Positions 33,986 through 43,106 of a stretch of 64,000 nt of DNA are shown here, one piece after another; the stretch's first letter is position 1, and every line of letters starts with the position of its first letter. The notes below the pieces were generated by a model. It was not told the origin of the DNA. It made no database searches and saw only the letters and a list, made by a program, of their open reading frames with translations. The DNA lies in contig CASFDW010000001.1 in assembly GCA_949293595.1 (NCBI GenBank), positions 248,001 through 312,000 of the forward strand, given 5' to 3'. The stretch comes from an uncultured Spirochaetales bacterium (GTDB lineage: Bacteria; Spirochaetota; Spirochaetia; Sphaerochaetales; Sphaerochaetaceae). The position numbers were made by a program, and so were the translations under genes.

Positions 33986-36000
33986 GTCCCGGCCTTGTAT
34001 TTGGCGATCTCGTCCCTGACGACCGCGGCCTTCTCGAATTCCAGATTCTTTGCGTACTCCAGCATCTGCCTCTCGAGGTCGCGGACATACTTCTTCCTGT
34101 CCTTGTCAACAAGCAGGTTGTAATTGGAGCGGAATATCCTCATGTCCTCCTTGGCGATCTCCTCGTTCTCCGTCTGGTCGCGCTCTATTATGTCCTCGAT
34201 CTCCTTGCGTATGGTCTTCGGCGTGATTCCGTGCTCGGCATTGTAGGCCATCTGGACCTCGCGACGGTGCTCGGTCTCACCGATCGCCTCGGCCATCGCC
34301 GGGGAAATCCTGTCCGCATACATTATCACCCGTCCGTCCGCGTTCCTTGCGACACGCCCTATTGTCTGGATGAGGCTCGTGGCGCTTCTCAGGAAGCCTA
34401 TCTTGTCGGCATCGAGTATGGCGCAGAGCGACACCTCGGGCAGATCGAGTCCCTCCCTGAGGAGGTTTATGCCTATGAGCACGTCGTACACGCCCTTCCT
34501 GAGATCACGAAGGATCTCGACCCTCTCGATGGTGTCCACCTCGGAATGCAGGTACTGCACCTTCAGCCCGAGGGAGGCAAGATAGTCGGTGAGGTCCTCG
34601 CTCATCTTCTTGGTGAGCGTGGTGACTATGACCCTCTCACCCTTCTCAATCGTGGCGCGTATCTCACCATAGAGGTCCTCCATCTGGCCCTCGGTGCTCC
34701 TGACCTCGATCTTGGGATCGAGAAGTCCCGTGGGCCGTATGAGCTGCTCGACTATCCGGGAGGACTCGTTCCGCTCCCTCTCTCCGGGGGTGGCCGAGAC
34801 GTATATCCTCTGTCCGACCTTGGCATCGAACTCATCATACTTCAGAGGCCTGTTGTCAAGTGCGGATGGAAGGCGGAAACCGTAGTTGACCAGGTTGAGC
34901 TTCCTGGACCTGTCACCCTCGTACATCGCACCTATCTGCGGGAGCGTGACATGCGATTCGTCGATGAACGTCACGAAATCGTCAGGGAAATAATCCAGAA
35001 GCACGGCGGGACGTTCGCCTGGAGCCCGGCCTGAAAGAGGACGCGAATAATTCTCTATGCCGGGACAGTGCCCGACCTCCTGGAGCATCTCGAGGTCGTA
35101 CTCGACCCTGGCCTTGATCCTCTCGGCCTCGACCAGCTTGCCAAGGCTCTTGAAATACTCCACCCTCTCCTCTTTCTCGGCATTGATCCTCTCTATGCCC
35201 TTCTTTATGTAGCTGTCTGGCAGGACGAACTGTTTTGCAGGATAGAGGGTCACGGAATCCATCGATTCATATTTCTCGCCGGAAACCGGGTCGAACCATG
35301 TTATGCTCGCAATCTCGTCCCAGTCCAAGGTGAGACGGAATGCGGAGGAAAGGTACGCGGGGTATATCTCCACCACATCCCCCCTGCTTCTGAACGTTCC
35401 TCTCTCGAGGGCATAGTCATTACGTTCGTAAAGCATCCTTGCAAGGTGTGCGAACTCCTTCTTATGGTCGAAAACATCGCCGGTGTTGTAGGTGTGCACC
35501 ATGTCCGAGAGCGCCACAGGGTTGCCGAGGCCGTAGATGCAGCTGACCGTGGCCACGACGATGACATCACGGCGTTCCATGAGAGCAAACGAAGCGGCAA
35601 GGCGCAGACGGTCGATCTCGTCGTTGATATCGGTCTCCTTTTCTATGTACAGATCCTTTCCAGGAACATACGCCTCCGGCTGGTAGTAGTCGTATGTGGA
35701 CACGAAATACTCGACGGCGTTTTCGGGAAAGAATGTCTTGAACTCCTTGTAAAGCTGCGCTGAAAGAGTCTTGTTGTGGCTCAGGACCAAGGTCGGCTTC
35801 TGTATCCTTTCTATCAGCTTGGCCATGGTGAAAGTCTTGCCGCTGCCCGTGACCCCCTTCAGCGTCTGGCACCTGTCACCGTTCAGATAGCCCGCATAGA
35901 GCTTGTCGACGGCATCCTGCTGATCCCCGGCCATGCCGAACGGGGACACCACCTTGAAAGGCCGGCTTCTGCCGGTCTGGAAGTTGAGCTCATCCCTCAT
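33982..36000 (-). CDS. uvrB: Excinuclease ABC subunit B
   Basis: 672 residues from the ATG at 36000 (GAGGTGG upstream); a GTG at 36012 is in frame too. Walker A GVTGSGKTFTMAKL, the beta-hairpin YDYYQPEAYVPGKD, helicase motif GINLLREGLDLPEV and QTIGRVARNADG, and a C-terminal UvrC/UvrA-binding coil (LERQMLEYAKNLEFEKAA). It verifies DNA lesions in nucleotide excision repair. Its start overlaps the htrA stop by 4 nt. Confidence 0.97.
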   Translation of the reverse strand: MRDELNFQTGRSRPFKVVSPFGMAGDQQDAVDKLYAGYLNGDRCQTLKGVTGSGKTFTMAKLIERIQKPTLVLSHNKTLSAQLYKEFKTFFPENAVEYFVSTYDYYQPEAYVPGKDLYIEKETDINDEIDRLRLAASFALMERRDVIVVATVSCIYGLGNPVALSDMVHTYNTGDVFDHKKEFAHLARMLYERNDYALERGTFRSRGDVVEIYPAYLSSAFRLTLDWDEIASITWFDPVSGEKYESMDSVTLYPAKQFVLPDSYIKKGIERINAEKEERVEYFKSLGKLVEAERIKARVEYDLEMLQEVGHCPGIENYSRPLSGRAPGERPAVLLDYFPDDFVTFIDESHVTLPQIGAMYEGDRSRKLNLVNYGFRLPSALDNRPLKYDEFDAKVGQRIYVSATPGERERNESSRIVEQLIRPTGLLDPKIEVRSTEGQMEDLYGEIRATIEKGERVIVTTLTKKMSEDLTDYLASLGLKVQYLHSEVDTIERVEILRDLRKGVYDVLIGINLLREGLDLPEVSLCAILDADKIGFLRSATSLIQTIGRVARNADGRVIMYADRISPAMAEAIGETEHRREVQMAYNAEHGITPKTIRKEIEDIIERDQTENEEIAKEDMRIFRSNYNLLVDKDRKKYVRDLERQMLEYAKNLEFEKAAVVRDEIAKYKAGT

Positions 36001-37238
36001 CTCAGTATCCACCTCACATTCTCTTCGGTCTGTTCGACAAGCGGGACCTCGAGAACCACCTGCTTGTCCCCCCTCTGCACGACGACCTCGACCACATCCC
36101 CGCCTGACGTGCCGAACAGGGCTGCGAAATAATCGGCATATCCGTATATGTCCACTCCGTTCACGCGCACGATGACATCCCCTCCCAGATAGATTACGGA
36201 CGATCCGTACTGGGCCCTGTCCTTGCCTCCCCTGATGCCGGCCTTGTCCGCAAGCCCTCCGGCGACGGTCTGGCTGACAAGCAGGCCATGATCCACGGGA
36301 AGCGAGGAGTACTCGACGATCTGGGGATTGAGATCCACGGTGAAAACGTCTATCCAGCCGCGGGAGACCCGGCCTTCCCTTATCAGCTGTTCGGCCACCC
36401 TTCCGACGGTTTCGGAAGGAAGTGCGAAGGATATGCCCTCGGCCGATCCGCTCGACGAATATATGCTGCTCACGAGCCCCAGCATGTCACCACGGCTGTC
36501 GATGAGGGGGCCTCCGCTGTTTCCGGGGTTGATCAGTGCATCGGTCTGTATCATGCCTGGTACAACTCCGCCGTCATCCAGATAAATCGTCCTGCCCGTC
36601 CCCGAGACTATGCCCTTCGAAAAGCTCCAGGTATACCCGTACGGATGACCGAGGGCGAACGCAGTCTGCCCCACCACGGGTGACGAGGATGAAAGGAACA
36701 TCGGCTCAAGGCCATCCACATCGGCCTTCAGCACCGCGATGTCCGTGAGGCTGTCCGATCCCACGAGCACCGCAGGAACGGTGGTCCCGTCGTAGAAATT
36801 GACACTGAAGGTCTCCCCATCCGCAACGACATGCCGGTTGGTGAGTATGTAACCGTCGGAGGAAAGGAGCACGCCCGCCCCCTGCCCCCTGTCGGAGAGC
36901 ATGCTCTGGCTTATTATCTGTACAACCTTGTCCCTGCAGTCCTCGAATACCGCGATGACACCAAGCTCATCGTCCGAATACGTCCATGCCCCGCGCTCCG
37001 AGGGATAGAGGGAGGCTCCCGAATACTCGAGCTGCCCCACGGGTATTCCCGCGAGCTCGAACACACCCTTCTCCCCGCGTTCCGAAAGAACCAGCTCGAG
37101 TGCCGTCCTGAGCTCGTCCTGCTTCTTTGCGACATATATCCTCGATGTGAGATATCCCAGAAGGGACAGCATCAGTATTCCGGCCACCGCGGCCGCCACG
37201 ATCCTGGCTATCCGGCCGAACCTTTCCTTGTCATCCAT
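35997..37238 (-). CDS. HtrA/DegP-type serine protease with one PDZ domain
   Basis: 413 residues. An N-terminal anchor (residues about 10-32) is followed by an inserted region with no obvious family. The trypsin-like triad is His in ILTNRHVVADG, Asp in LTDIAVLKAD and Ser in NPGNSGGPLIDS. The C-terminal PDZ domain has GLADKAGIRGG and GGDVIVRVNG. It degrades misfolded envelope proteins. Coupled to uvrB by an ATGA overlap, which is unusual company. Confidence 0.92.
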   Translation of the reverse strand: MDDKERFGRIARIVAAAVAGILMLSLLGYLTSRIYVAKKQDELRTALELVLSERGEKGVFELAGIPVGQLEYSGASLYPSERGAWTYSDDELGVIAVFEDCRDKVVQIISQSMLSDRGQGAGVLLSSDGYILTNRHVVADGETFSVNFYDGTTVPAVLVGSDSLTDIAVLKADVDGLEPMFLSSSSPVVGQTAFALGHPYGYTWSFSKGIVSGTGRTIYLDDGGVVPGMIQTDALINPGNSGGPLIDSRGDMLGLVSSIYSSSGSAEGISFALPSETVGRVAEQLIREGRVSRGWIDVFTVDLNPQIVEYSSLPVDHGLLVSQTVAGGLADKAGIRGGKDRAQYGSSVIYLGGDVIVRVNGVDIYGYADYFAALFGTSGGDVVEVVVQRGDKQVVLEVPLVEQTEENVRWILR

Positions 37239-37335
37239 ATGATAAAAGTTAATCCACCATCATAAACTGGTCAATGCATGCACGGTCATATTCCGGGCCC
37301 TCCGCAAAAACAGCGCACCGGCTGAAGACAATTTG

Positions 37336-37363
37336 TTGAAAGTTTGCCGGATGGAAATATAAT
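37336..37363 (+). promoter_or_regulatory. Promoter abutting the 37370 methyltransferase start
   Basis: TTGAAA, 16-nt spacer, perfect TATAAT ending 6 nt before the ATG. No Shine-Dalgarno: probable leaderless mRNA. Confidence 0.65.
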
Positions 37364-37369
37364 TGACTT

Positions 37370-38167
37370 ATGGATGAAGCAAAATACAACAGCATCGCCT
37401 GGGACGAAGAGGTAAGGAGAAACAATTACTGGACCCGCATAGCGAGACAGGAGGATGTCGAGGACGCCAGAGACGGCAAGATCCGGATCAGGATCACTCC
37501 GTCGGCGTTCGTGCCGTTGGGATGGCTCGACGGACTCAAGGGCAGGAAGGTCCTCAACCTTGCTGGGGCAGGAGGGCAGCAGACCGTGCTGCTGAGTGCC
37601 TTCGGCGCCTCCGTGGTCACGGTGGACATATCGGGCAAGCAGATAGCCCAGGACGAAAAAGGGCTGAAGCTCTACGGTCTTGGGGCGGAGCTGCACAACA
37701 GGGACATGAGGGACCTGTCGTTCCTGGACGACGGCTCGTTCGATGCGGCGCTTTGCCCGCATTCGATCAATTTCATCCCCTCCCCGCTCCAGTTCTACAG
37801 GGAGGTCTACAAGAAACTGAAAAAAAACGGCGTATTCATGTTCGGAACGGCAAATCCGGTGTTGTACATGTTCGACGAGAAAAAGGAGGAGAAGGAGAGG
37901 AAACTCAAGGTAAGATATACCATCCCCTACAGCGACGAGGGCTCGCTTTCAAAAAAGGAGATAGCCAGGATGCTCGGGGAAAAAGATACGTTCGAATACT
38001 CCCACACACTCTCCTCGATCATCGGGGACCTGCTGAGAACGGGCTTCTCAATCCGTGACTTCTATTCGGACGAGGCGGGATCGGAACCCGTCGATTCCTT
38101 TGTGTACGACAGTTTTCTCGCATTCTACTGCATCAAGGAAGACGGATGCATCGTCCGTCGGTCGTGA
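37370..38167 (+). CDS. Class I SAM-dependent methyltransferase
   Basis: 265 residues. SAM motif I is VLNLAGAGGQQTVLL (residues about 60-74), with strand-2 acid in VVTVDISGKQ and motif DAALCPHSINFIPSP. The preceding block SIAWDEEVRRNNYWTRIA is typical of the small-molecule methyltransferase group often placed near YcgJ-like proteins. Substrate unknown. The last 35 nt overlap the convergent apbE gene. Confidence 0.85.
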   Translation: MDEAKYNSIAWDEEVRRNNYWTRIARQEDVEDARDGKIRIRITPSAFVPLGWLDGLKGRKVLNLAGAGGQQTVLLSAFGASVVTVDISGKQIAQDEKGLKLYGLGAELHNRDMRDLSFLDDGSFDAALCPHSINFIPSPLQFYREVYKKLKKNGVFMFGTANPVLYMFDEKKEEKERKLKVRYTIPYSDEGSLSKKEIARMLGEKDTFEYSHTLSSIIGDLLRTGFSIRDFYSDEAGSEPVDSFVYDSFLAFYCIKEDGCIVRRS

Positions 38168-39095
38168 GGAATACGGCTTCGAGATCCTCGGCGCGGCAGA
38201 GCTCGACAGCCCTCTCAAGGCCGAGGGCGAAGCAGGCCGTCGCATAGGCATCGGCCTTGGCCGCATCCGGGCTGATAATGCTCACCGACGAAAGGTCGGT
38301 TTCCACGGGACGGCCTGAGGACGACGAAAGGATGTGGGAATACCTCCTTCCCTCCCCGTCCTCGATGAAGCGCTCGTAGGCGCCGCTCGTCACCACCGCG
38401 CAGTCGGACACCCTGACGGTTGTGAAATATCCTCCTCGGTCGGACGATGGGTCCTGCAGGCCTATCGTCCAATCCTCGCCGGCTGATTTCCTTCCAATGA
38501 CGTAGACGTTTCCTCCAAGATTGACGATCGCCCTTCCAACCCCCCTTTCCTCGAGGAAGGAGGCAACGGCACGGCTGATCCACCCCTTGGCGATCCCTCC
38601 GAGGTCGATCTCCATCCCCTCGGTGAGGAATAAGACGCTCCTCTCGTTTTCATCCAACACTATGTCGTTCCAATCCAAAAGGCCGAGGACGGAGGCTATC
38701 TCCTCGTCGGATGGTATCCTTGCATCCGCGGTGCCTATCCCCCAGAGGCTTACAAGAGGTCCTATGGCATAATTGAACGCCCCATCCGTGGCCTCGGTAT
38801 ACGCCCGGGCCGATTCAAGGATGCCGAAAAGCTCGTCCGAGACCACGACAGGATGGTCGTAGGCGTTCTTGTTGACACCATACAGCTCACCATCCTCGTC
38901 GTAGCGTGAAAAGACCTTCTCATAATGCGCTATGAGGTCAAAGGCCTCGAGGGACACCTCGTGGTCCCTGTCATCGAACGTGGTTATCGTACATATGGTC
39001 GAAAGCAGCAGCTCGTTCTCGACATACTGTTTCCGGCTGCAGGAAGAAAAGAGCAGCAAAAGTACGCATGCGGGGAAAAACAGCTTTTTCATCAT
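38133..39095 (-). CDS. apbE: FAD:protein FMN transferase lipoprotein
   Basis: 320 residues. Lipobox LLFSSC gives lipidated Cys19. ApbE motifs: AFNYAIGPLVSLWG, GGIAKGWISRAV, AIVNLGGNVYVIG, the Mg/FAD region SSSSGRPVETDLSSVSII and DAAKADAYATACF. It attaches FMN to threonine of Rnf/Nqr subunits outside the membrane. Those partners are not in this window. Starts in an overlap with the PfkB-like gene. Confidence 0.94.
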   Translation of the reverse strand: MMKKLFFPACVLLLLFSSCSRKQYVENELLLSTICTITTFDDRDHEVSLEAFDLIAHYEKVFSRYDEDGELYGVNKNAYDHPVVVSDELFGILESARAYTEATDGAFNYAIGPLVSLWGIGTADARIPSDEEIASVLGLLDWNDIVLDENERSVLFLTEGMEIDLGGIAKGWISRAVASFLEERGVGRAIVNLGGNVYVIGRKSAGEDWTIGLQDPSSDRGGYFTTVRVSDCAVVTSGAYERFIEDGEGRRYSHILSSSSGRPVETDLSSVSIISPDAAKADAYATACFALGLERAVELCRAEDLEAVFLTTDGRCIRLP

Positions 39096-39883
39096 CTCTT
39101 GTATGACGAAAGAATGCGGGCAAGCATCCCGGCTCCGGGGTCGAAACAGGTGATTCCGACACCGTCCTCCTGGAAGAACCCCTCCTTCTCAAGGGATGCG
39201 AGCAGATATGCCGTCAGCCCTGGATCGTCACCGACGAGTCCCGGTATGTCGACACTGCAGACCCTGCTGCCCTTCTCATATATGTCGACAGCACCGTTCC
39301 TGCCCAGGAAGGCGAGCCTCGCGCCCTCCAGATAAGCCTCGGTTTCACTGCTGCATCTCAAGACATGGGCTATGGCCGCAGCCTCGGCGGCATGTCTTGA
39401 AAACACCGGGCCATCGAAGCATTCGGTCAGGTCGGCGAAGATGAACGGCCTTGGTTCCAGGAATGAAGCCAGGTCCAGATAAGATGAGCCGACGGGATTG
39501 AAGGAAAGGGAAAGCGACGAGAGATGGATGCATTTGATGTTCGAGTGCACGGACAGTGCATCCGCAAGCTTCTGCTCGTCCACCGCGGTCATGGCCGTGG
39601 ACGAAAGGAATTGCACCGCAGCACCATCCCCCTCCACCCTTATCGCGCTGTTGAAGGGGAGAAGACATAGATCGGGATCGAACATGATCTCCCTTTCCAC
39701 CATGTCAGAAACCACGAACGACCCGACCGGATCGCGGCCCAGGCCGCATATGAAATCGGGGTACGAGCCGAAACGGCGCAAAGCGCATGCGACCTCGTAC
39801 GAATAGCTTCCTATCTCCTCATGATACCTGCCGTCGTCGTCACGGACGAAGTTTACGACGGCATCTCCGAATACTGTTATCAT
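39092..39883 (-). CDS. PfkB/ribokinase-like protein with degenerate catalytic motif
   Basis: 263 residues from the ATG at 39883. The N-terminus ITVFGDAVVNFV and FICGLGRDPVGSFVV follows the ribokinase pattern, and PFIFADLTECFDGPVFSRHA the middle. At the C-terminal position where the family has GAGD with the catalytic Asp, this protein reads DIPGLVGDDPGLTAYLLASL. The anion-hole glycines are altered, although an Asp is nearby. It may be a binding protein or weak kinase. Operon with apbE (4-nt overlap). Confidence 0.75.
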   Translation of the reverse strand: MITVFGDAVVNFVRDDDGRYHEEIGSYSYEVACALRRFGSYPDFICGLGRDPVGSFVVSDMVEREIMFDPDLCLLPFNSAIRVEGDGAAVQFLSSTAMTAVDEQKLADALSVHSNIKCIHLSSLSLSFNPVGSSYLDLASFLEPRPFIFADLTECFDGPVFSRHAAEAAAIAHVLRCSSETEAYLEGARLAFLGRNGAVDIYEKGSRVCSVDIPGLVGDDPGLTAYLLASLEKEGFFQEDGVGITCFDPGAGMLARILSSYKR

Positions 39884-39933
39884 GCCTTGATGATAGCTTG
39901 AAGTGCATGCCGGGCACAAGGTATAATCCTACC
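39884..39933. promoter_or_regulatory. 50-bp divergent region with two overlapping promoters for leaderless genes
   Basis: Right: TTGAAG (39898-39903), 18 nt, TATAAT (39922-39927), 6 nt, ATG. Left: TTGTGC (39914-39919), 18 nt, TATCAT (39890-39895), 6 nt, ATG. Neither gene has a proper Shine-Dalgarno. Confidence 0.65.
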
Positions 39934-40347
39934 ATGCAGATCAAGAAAGTCGATTGGATAAACCGGCCCTCCAGGGTCGGCATCACCGCCCATACGCTAT
40001 CCTTCACATCCTCCGGTGAGCACAAGGCGCTTTACACGCTCGGTACGGACGGGGATCTCGTCCTCTCATACGAGGGGGACGGAATCGGTTTTCTCATGCT
40101 GCACACACCTGCAGACTGGATTGTGTTTTGTCCCGGAAGGATCCACGGCATCCTGTTCGGACTGTCGTTCGATATTCCGGCGGAAATCCCACATGCCTTG
40201 GAAATCCACAAGGAAGGGGAAAGAATCAGGTTCGTCTCGGCAGGAAGGATCGTGCTGGACATATCCAATCCCGCGTTCCAGGACAGCGCGAGTTTCGGCT
40301 TCATCACGGGAAAAGACACCAAAGAGGCCGTACTGAGCTTTTTTTAG
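39934..40347 (+). CDS. Hypothetical protein
   Basis: 137 residues from the ATG at 39934; upstream in-frame codons belong to the opposite gene. Mostly beta strands: HKALYTLGTDGDLVLSYEG, GIGFLMLHTPADWIVF, HALEIHKEGERIRFVSAG. No signal peptide, cysteine cluster or known motif. The TATAAT ends 6 nt before the ATG. Function not recognised. Confidence 0.65.
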   Translation: MQIKKVDWINRPSRVGITAHTLSFTSSGEHKALYTLGTDGDLVLSYEGDGIGFLMLHTPADWIVFCPGRIHGILFGLSFDIPAEIPHALEIHKEGERIRFVSAGRIVLDISNPAFQDSASFGFITGKDTKEAVLSFF

Positions 40348-40422
40348 TCTGTAACAAATCATCCGTTCGTGTTAAAGTGATACAAAATCTAAAGACCCTT
40401 TGGAAGGTCCAAGGAGAAGCAT

Positions 40423-42120
40423 ATGGAAAATGAAAAAAACGAGGCGCGCCCGCTCAACTTCCTGGAAAAGATAATCGAGGACGACCTCAAAAACGGCAGG
40501 GTGCCGGATGACAAGATCGTCACCCGTTTCCCACCCGAGCCCAACGGATACCTGCACATCGGACACATCAAGAGCATCTGCATCAACTTCGGGCTTGCAC
40601 TGAAATATGGTGGCAGATGTCATCTGCGCCTTGATGACACGAACCCGGCAAAAGAGGAGACCGAGTACATCGACTCGATAAAGGAGGACATCAAGTGGCT
40701 TGGCTTCGACTGGGGTAAGTATGAATTCTATGCATCCGACTATTACGACCAGCTCTATGAGATCGCGGTCCGCCTGATAAAGGATGGCAAGGCATATGTC
40801 GACGAGCTCAGCGCCGAAGAGATGAAGGAATACCGCGGCAGCCTGACGGAGCCGGGCAGGAACAGCCCGTGGCGCGACAGGAGCATCGAGGAGAACCTGA
40901 GACTCTTCGAAGAGATGAAGGCCGGAAAATATCCGGAGGGAACTTTGACGCTGAGGGCGAAGATAGACATGTCGAGCCCCAACATCAACATGAGGGATCC
41001 CGCGCTCTACAGGATCAAGTACGCCCACCATCCCAGGACCGGGGACAAATGGTGCATCTATCCGATGTACGATTTCACCCACCCCATCAGCGACGCCATC
41101 GAGGGGATCACGCACAGCATCTGCACCCTTGAGTTCGAGGACCACCGTCCGGCATACGACTGGGCATGCTCGATCGACGGGATCGAACATACGCCGCACC
41201 AGTACGAATTCGCCAGACTCAACATAAACTACCTGCTCATGAGCAAGAGGAAGCTGCTCTACCTTGTCAACAACCATCTTGTCTCAGGCTGGGACGACCC
41301 CAGGATGCCGACAATAAGCGGAGTCAGGAGAAGGGGCTATTCACCCGAGGCCATGAAGGACTTCGTATCGCGCGTCGGAGTTGCGAAGGTCGAGGGTGTC
41401 GTGGATTACTCGCTCATGGAGTTCTGTGTCCGCGAGGATCTCAACAAACGTGCAAAAAGGCTCATGGCCGTGCTCGATCCGATAAAAATCGTCATAGACA
41501 ACTATCCGGATGGAAAGGTGGAATATTTCGAGGCCGAGGACAATCCGGAGGACGAGAACACGTCAAAGCACAGGATCGCATTCTCCAAGAACCTCTACAT
41601 AGAAAGGGAGGATTTCATGGAGACTCCTGTCAAGGGCTACCACAGGCTCTACCCTGGAAACGAGATAAGGCTCAAATACGCCTACTACATAACCGCAACA
41701 GGTGTCGAGAAGGACGGCGAAGGCAACATAACGGCCGTGCACTGCACATATGATCCAGAAAGCCGTGGAGGCACGACCGCGGACGGCAGGAAGGTCAAGG
41801 GCACCAGCCACTGGGTCTCGGCCGACCATGCCCTGGTCGCGGAGGTGCGGCAGTACGACAAGCTCTTCAGCGCAGAATGCCCGGGAGCGGCGACAGGAAA
41901 CTATCTCGACGATCTCAACCCGGATTCGCTCAAGATCATCCCGGCTGCCTACATCGAGGAGGAAGCGGGAAAAGCCAAGGTCGGCGACTACCTGCAGTTC
42001 ATCCGGAACGGCTACTACTGCGTCGATTCCAGGGACAGCAGCCCGGAGCACATGGTCTTCAACAGGACCTGTACGCTCAAGGACAGCTGGGCTAAGCAGA
42101 AGGCGAAGATGGGATTATGA
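40423..42120 (+). CDS. glnS: Glutamine--tRNA ligase
   Basis: 565 residues. HIGH motif in PPEPNGYLHIGHIKS and the KMSKS counterpart LMSKRKL; LRLDDTNPAKEETEY and the C-terminal beta-barrel ending LKDSWAKQKAKMGL are typical of GlnRS. It charges tRNA-Gln directly. Presence suggests the cell does not need the GatCAB route for Gln, at least not alone. AAGGAGAAGC precedes the ATG. Confidence 0.96.
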   Translation: MENEKNEARPLNFLEKIIEDDLKNGRVPDDKIVTRFPPEPNGYLHIGHIKSICINFGLALKYGGRCHLRLDDTNPAKEETEYIDSIKEDIKWLGFDWGKYEFYASDYYDQLYEIAVRLIKDGKAYVDELSAEEMKEYRGSLTEPGRNSPWRDRSIEENLRLFEEMKAGKYPEGTLTLRAKIDMSSPNINMRDPALYRIKYAHHPRTGDKWCIYPMYDFTHPISDAIEGITHSICTLEFEDHRPAYDWACSIDGIEHTPHQYEFARLNINYLLMSKRKLLYLVNNHLVSGWDDPRMPTISGVRRRGYSPEAMKDFVSRVGVAKVEGVVDYSLMEFCVREDLNKRAKRLMAVLDPIKIVIDNYPDGKVEYFEAEDNPEDENTSKHRIAFSKNLYIEREDFMETPVKGYHRLYPGNEIRLKYAYYITATGVEKDGEGNITAVHCTYDPESRGGTTADGRKVKGTSHWVSADHALVAEVRQYDKLFSAECPGAATGNYLDDLNPDSLKIIPAAYIEEEAGKAKVGDYLQFIRNGYYCVDSRDSSPEHMVFNRTCTLKDSWAKQKAKMGL

Positions 42121-42135
42121 CCATGAGGCGTGGTG

Positions 42136-43014
42136 CTAGGCATCACGCCATTTCTTTTCAATCCGGATCTGCGATAAAAGGACGGCGGAAAACACAAGGA
42201 TGCATCCTGCAATCTCCCTTGCGCTCATACGTTCGGCAAGGATCACGGCCCCGCCGACCGCGGCCCATACGCTTTCAAGTGAGAGTGCGAGGGTCGCAGG
42301 GGTCGGCTTGACATATTTCTGCCCCACCGTCTGCAGCGTATAGGCTATACCACAGGAGAACGCGCCGGCATAGAAGATCGGGATCCAGGATTTTTCCAAT
42401 GCGCCGATATCCGGATCCTCGAAGAGCAGCATGCCCATGAGGCAGACGACGGCCGCTGTGAAGAACTGGACCATGGAAAGATCAATCCCTTCCAGATCCT
42501 TCGAATAATGGTCTATGGCCATGATGTGGAAGGCAAAAAGAACCGAGCATGCGAAGAGGTACGCATCACCCTTTGACAATCTGAATGACGACGAATCCAG
42601 GCAGAGAAGATACATCCCGGCGATTGCGATTGCGGCACAAAGCCAGATCTTTCCACCGACTCTCTGATGAAAAAAAAGAGAGAGGATCGGAACTATGATT
42701 ATGTATATCGAAGTAATGAATCCAGCCTTGCCTGCTGTGGAGCCTGCGACTCCTATCTGCTGGGTCATCGACGCGGCGGCGAGGAAGAGGCCGCAGACCA
42801 CGCCTGATTTCAAAAGCTTGCTCAGATAAGCTCCATCGCGACCTGCAAGTCTTTTCAAGGAGAAAGGTATCAGGACCAGTGCGCCGATGAGCATTCTGAT
42901 TCCGTTGAAGGTGAACGGTCCCACGAGATCGGAGGAGACCGACTGGGCCACAAAGCTCAACCCCCAGATGAACGAGGTGAGCAGCAACAACAACAATGCG
43001 TTTCTTTCTTTCAC
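42136..43014 (-). CDS. DMT superfamily (EamA-type) transporter
   Basis: 292 residues with ten hydrophobic helices in two EamA repeats. Typical pieces are FIWGLSFVAQSVSSDLVGPF at the start and LSLESVWAAVGGAVILAERM near the end. Probably exports an amino acid or metabolite at the inner membrane. Start codon is GTG. A TACAAT box (43022-43027) ends 7 nt before it with no Shine-Dalgarno. Confidence 0.88.
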   Translation of the reverse strand: MKERNALLLLLLTSFIWGLSFVAQSVSSDLVGPFTFNGIRMLIGALVLIPFSLKRLAGRDGAYLSKLLKSGVVCGLFLAAASMTQQIGVAGSTAGKAGFITSIYIIIVPILSLFFHQRVGGKIWLCAAIAIAGMYLLCLDSSSFRLSKGDAYLFACSVLFAFHIMAIDHYSKDLEGIDLSMVQFFTAAVVCLMGMLLFEDPDIGALEKSWIPIFYAGAFSCGIAYTLQTVGQKYVKPTPATLALSLESVWAAVGGAVILAERMSAREIAGCILVFSAVLLSQIRIEKKWRDA

Positions 43015-43106
43015 GAACGCTATTGTAATTACTGTACGCGGGTTGTTCCATATGCATCCGCATAAAAAACCATGGAAAAAACAACATAACCGCTTTACCT
43101 GCGCCC

